Part shown: piece by piece, positions 63,805 to 64,000 of the stretch
Numbering within the stretch: position 1 is the stretch's first letter
Layout: the number at the start of each line of letters is the position of its first letter
NCBI RefSeq assembly: GCF_028765575.1
Contig: NZ_JARACO010000001.1
Location: 186,001 to 250,000, forward strand
Direction of reading: 5' to 3'
Length of the DNA: 64,000 nt
Source: Aliivibrio sp. S3MY1
GTDB lineage: Bacteria; Pseudomonadota; Gammaproteobacteria; Enterobacterales; Vibrionaceae
The notes under the pieces: generated by a model
Databases searched by the model: none
Told to the model about the DNA's origin: nothing
What the model saw: the letters and a program-made list of their open reading frames with translations, nothing else
Translations under genes and position numbers: made by a program

Positions 63805-64000
63805 TTATTTTTCCTTAATGCGATCACAGAGCCAACTTACCGCCTGATCATTGATACTTAATTTATTATAAACCATGCTATACACCACCTGTCCATAATC
63901 AAATGGCATCGGTTTTATCACTAACCCCTTTGCCTGACTTGCCATTTCTGCCCATTTTTTAGAACTCGTAAATAAAAATTCAGTGTGATGGCACAAGGTT
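63805..64000 (-). CDS. LysR-family regulator, C-terminal part only (runs off window)
   Basis: The frame is open to the right edge of the window. The visible residues (FLFTSSKKWAEMASQAKGL, VYSMVYNKLSINDQAVSWLCDRI) match the final effector-domain strand and helix of LysR regulators. The N-terminus is outside the window. Confidence 0.65.
   Translation of the reverse strand, partial: TLCHHTEFLFTSSKKWAEMASQAKGLVIKPMPFDYGQVVYSMVYNKLSINDQAVSWLCDRIKEK

Noticed and set aside
1-64000. CRISPR arrays, prophage or integron structures
   Set aside because: No regular direct repeats, integrase, transposase or phage structural genes were recognised.

Overview
The window reads as chromosomal DNA of a low-GC marine gamma-proteobacterium of the Vibrionaceae, most like Aliivibrio (Vibrio fischeri group). 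The reasons are Vibrio-type gene families (DUF3612 regulator, GlyGly-CTERM trypsin, DUF3389-like protein), E. coli-like PepT, Kef, Glp, YjjI/YjjW and EptA proteins, many c-di-GMP enzymes, and AT-rich intergenic DNA. The species and replicon are inferences. No prophage, insertion sequence, CRISPR array or rRNA operon was seen.

Layout. 1-5 kb: a truncated membrane-anchored gene, a TerC/Alx metal transporter behind a probable yybP-ykoY (Mn2+) riboswitch, a retropepsin-like protease, tRNA-Ser and tRNA-Asp, a GGDEF remnant, a desaturase and a GlyGly-CTERM protease. 5-12 kb: an acyltransferase, two decayed genes joined tail to tail (LysR and alkylsulfatase), a DUF5666 lipoprotein divergent from a two-component system, and a YcbX-like MOSC-ferredoxin protein. 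12-22.5 kb: an S4 protein, an SMR pump, KefG-KefB, a DUF3612 regulator divergent from a stand-alone malate synthase G-like domain, a CHASE-GGDEF protein, regulators and PepT. 22.6-26.8 kb: a very large single-chain formate dehydrogenase.

27-42 kb is a glycerol block: glpABC on the plus strand, and glpFK, glpR and glpD on the minus strand. Between them lie an EAL-PAS-GGDEF protein, a decayed second glpC tail and a metalloprotease lipoprotein. A further locus at 52.4-54.6 kb pairs a cytoplasmic glycerophosphodiesterase with a major facilitator transporter and carries the same operator-like motif (CGAACGCTCG) as the glpA and glpF promoters. Together these genes could import glycerol and probably glycerophosphodiesters, and convert them to glycerol-3-phosphate and then DHAP in aerobic (GlpD) and anaerobic (GlpABC) routes.

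42-52 kb: an orphan YnjB-like binding protein, an eptA/response regulator/kinase cluster for lipid A modification, an EEP-family protein, a YeiH exporter, a TrmK-like methyltransferase and a Cof phosphatase. 54.8-64 kb: pirin and DoxX divergent from a LysR gene, a translationally coupled pair of periplasmic binding protein and diguanylate cyclase, the YjjI/YjjW glycyl radical pair, a methyltransferase and a truncated LysR gene at the edge.

Most interesting leads: the binding protein/diguanylate cyclase pair, the glycerophosphodiester locus with its operator motif, the YjjI/YjjW enzyme of unknown substrate, the stand-alone malate synthase G-like domain, the riboswitch with a second ribosome-site hairpin, and the fossil glpC.
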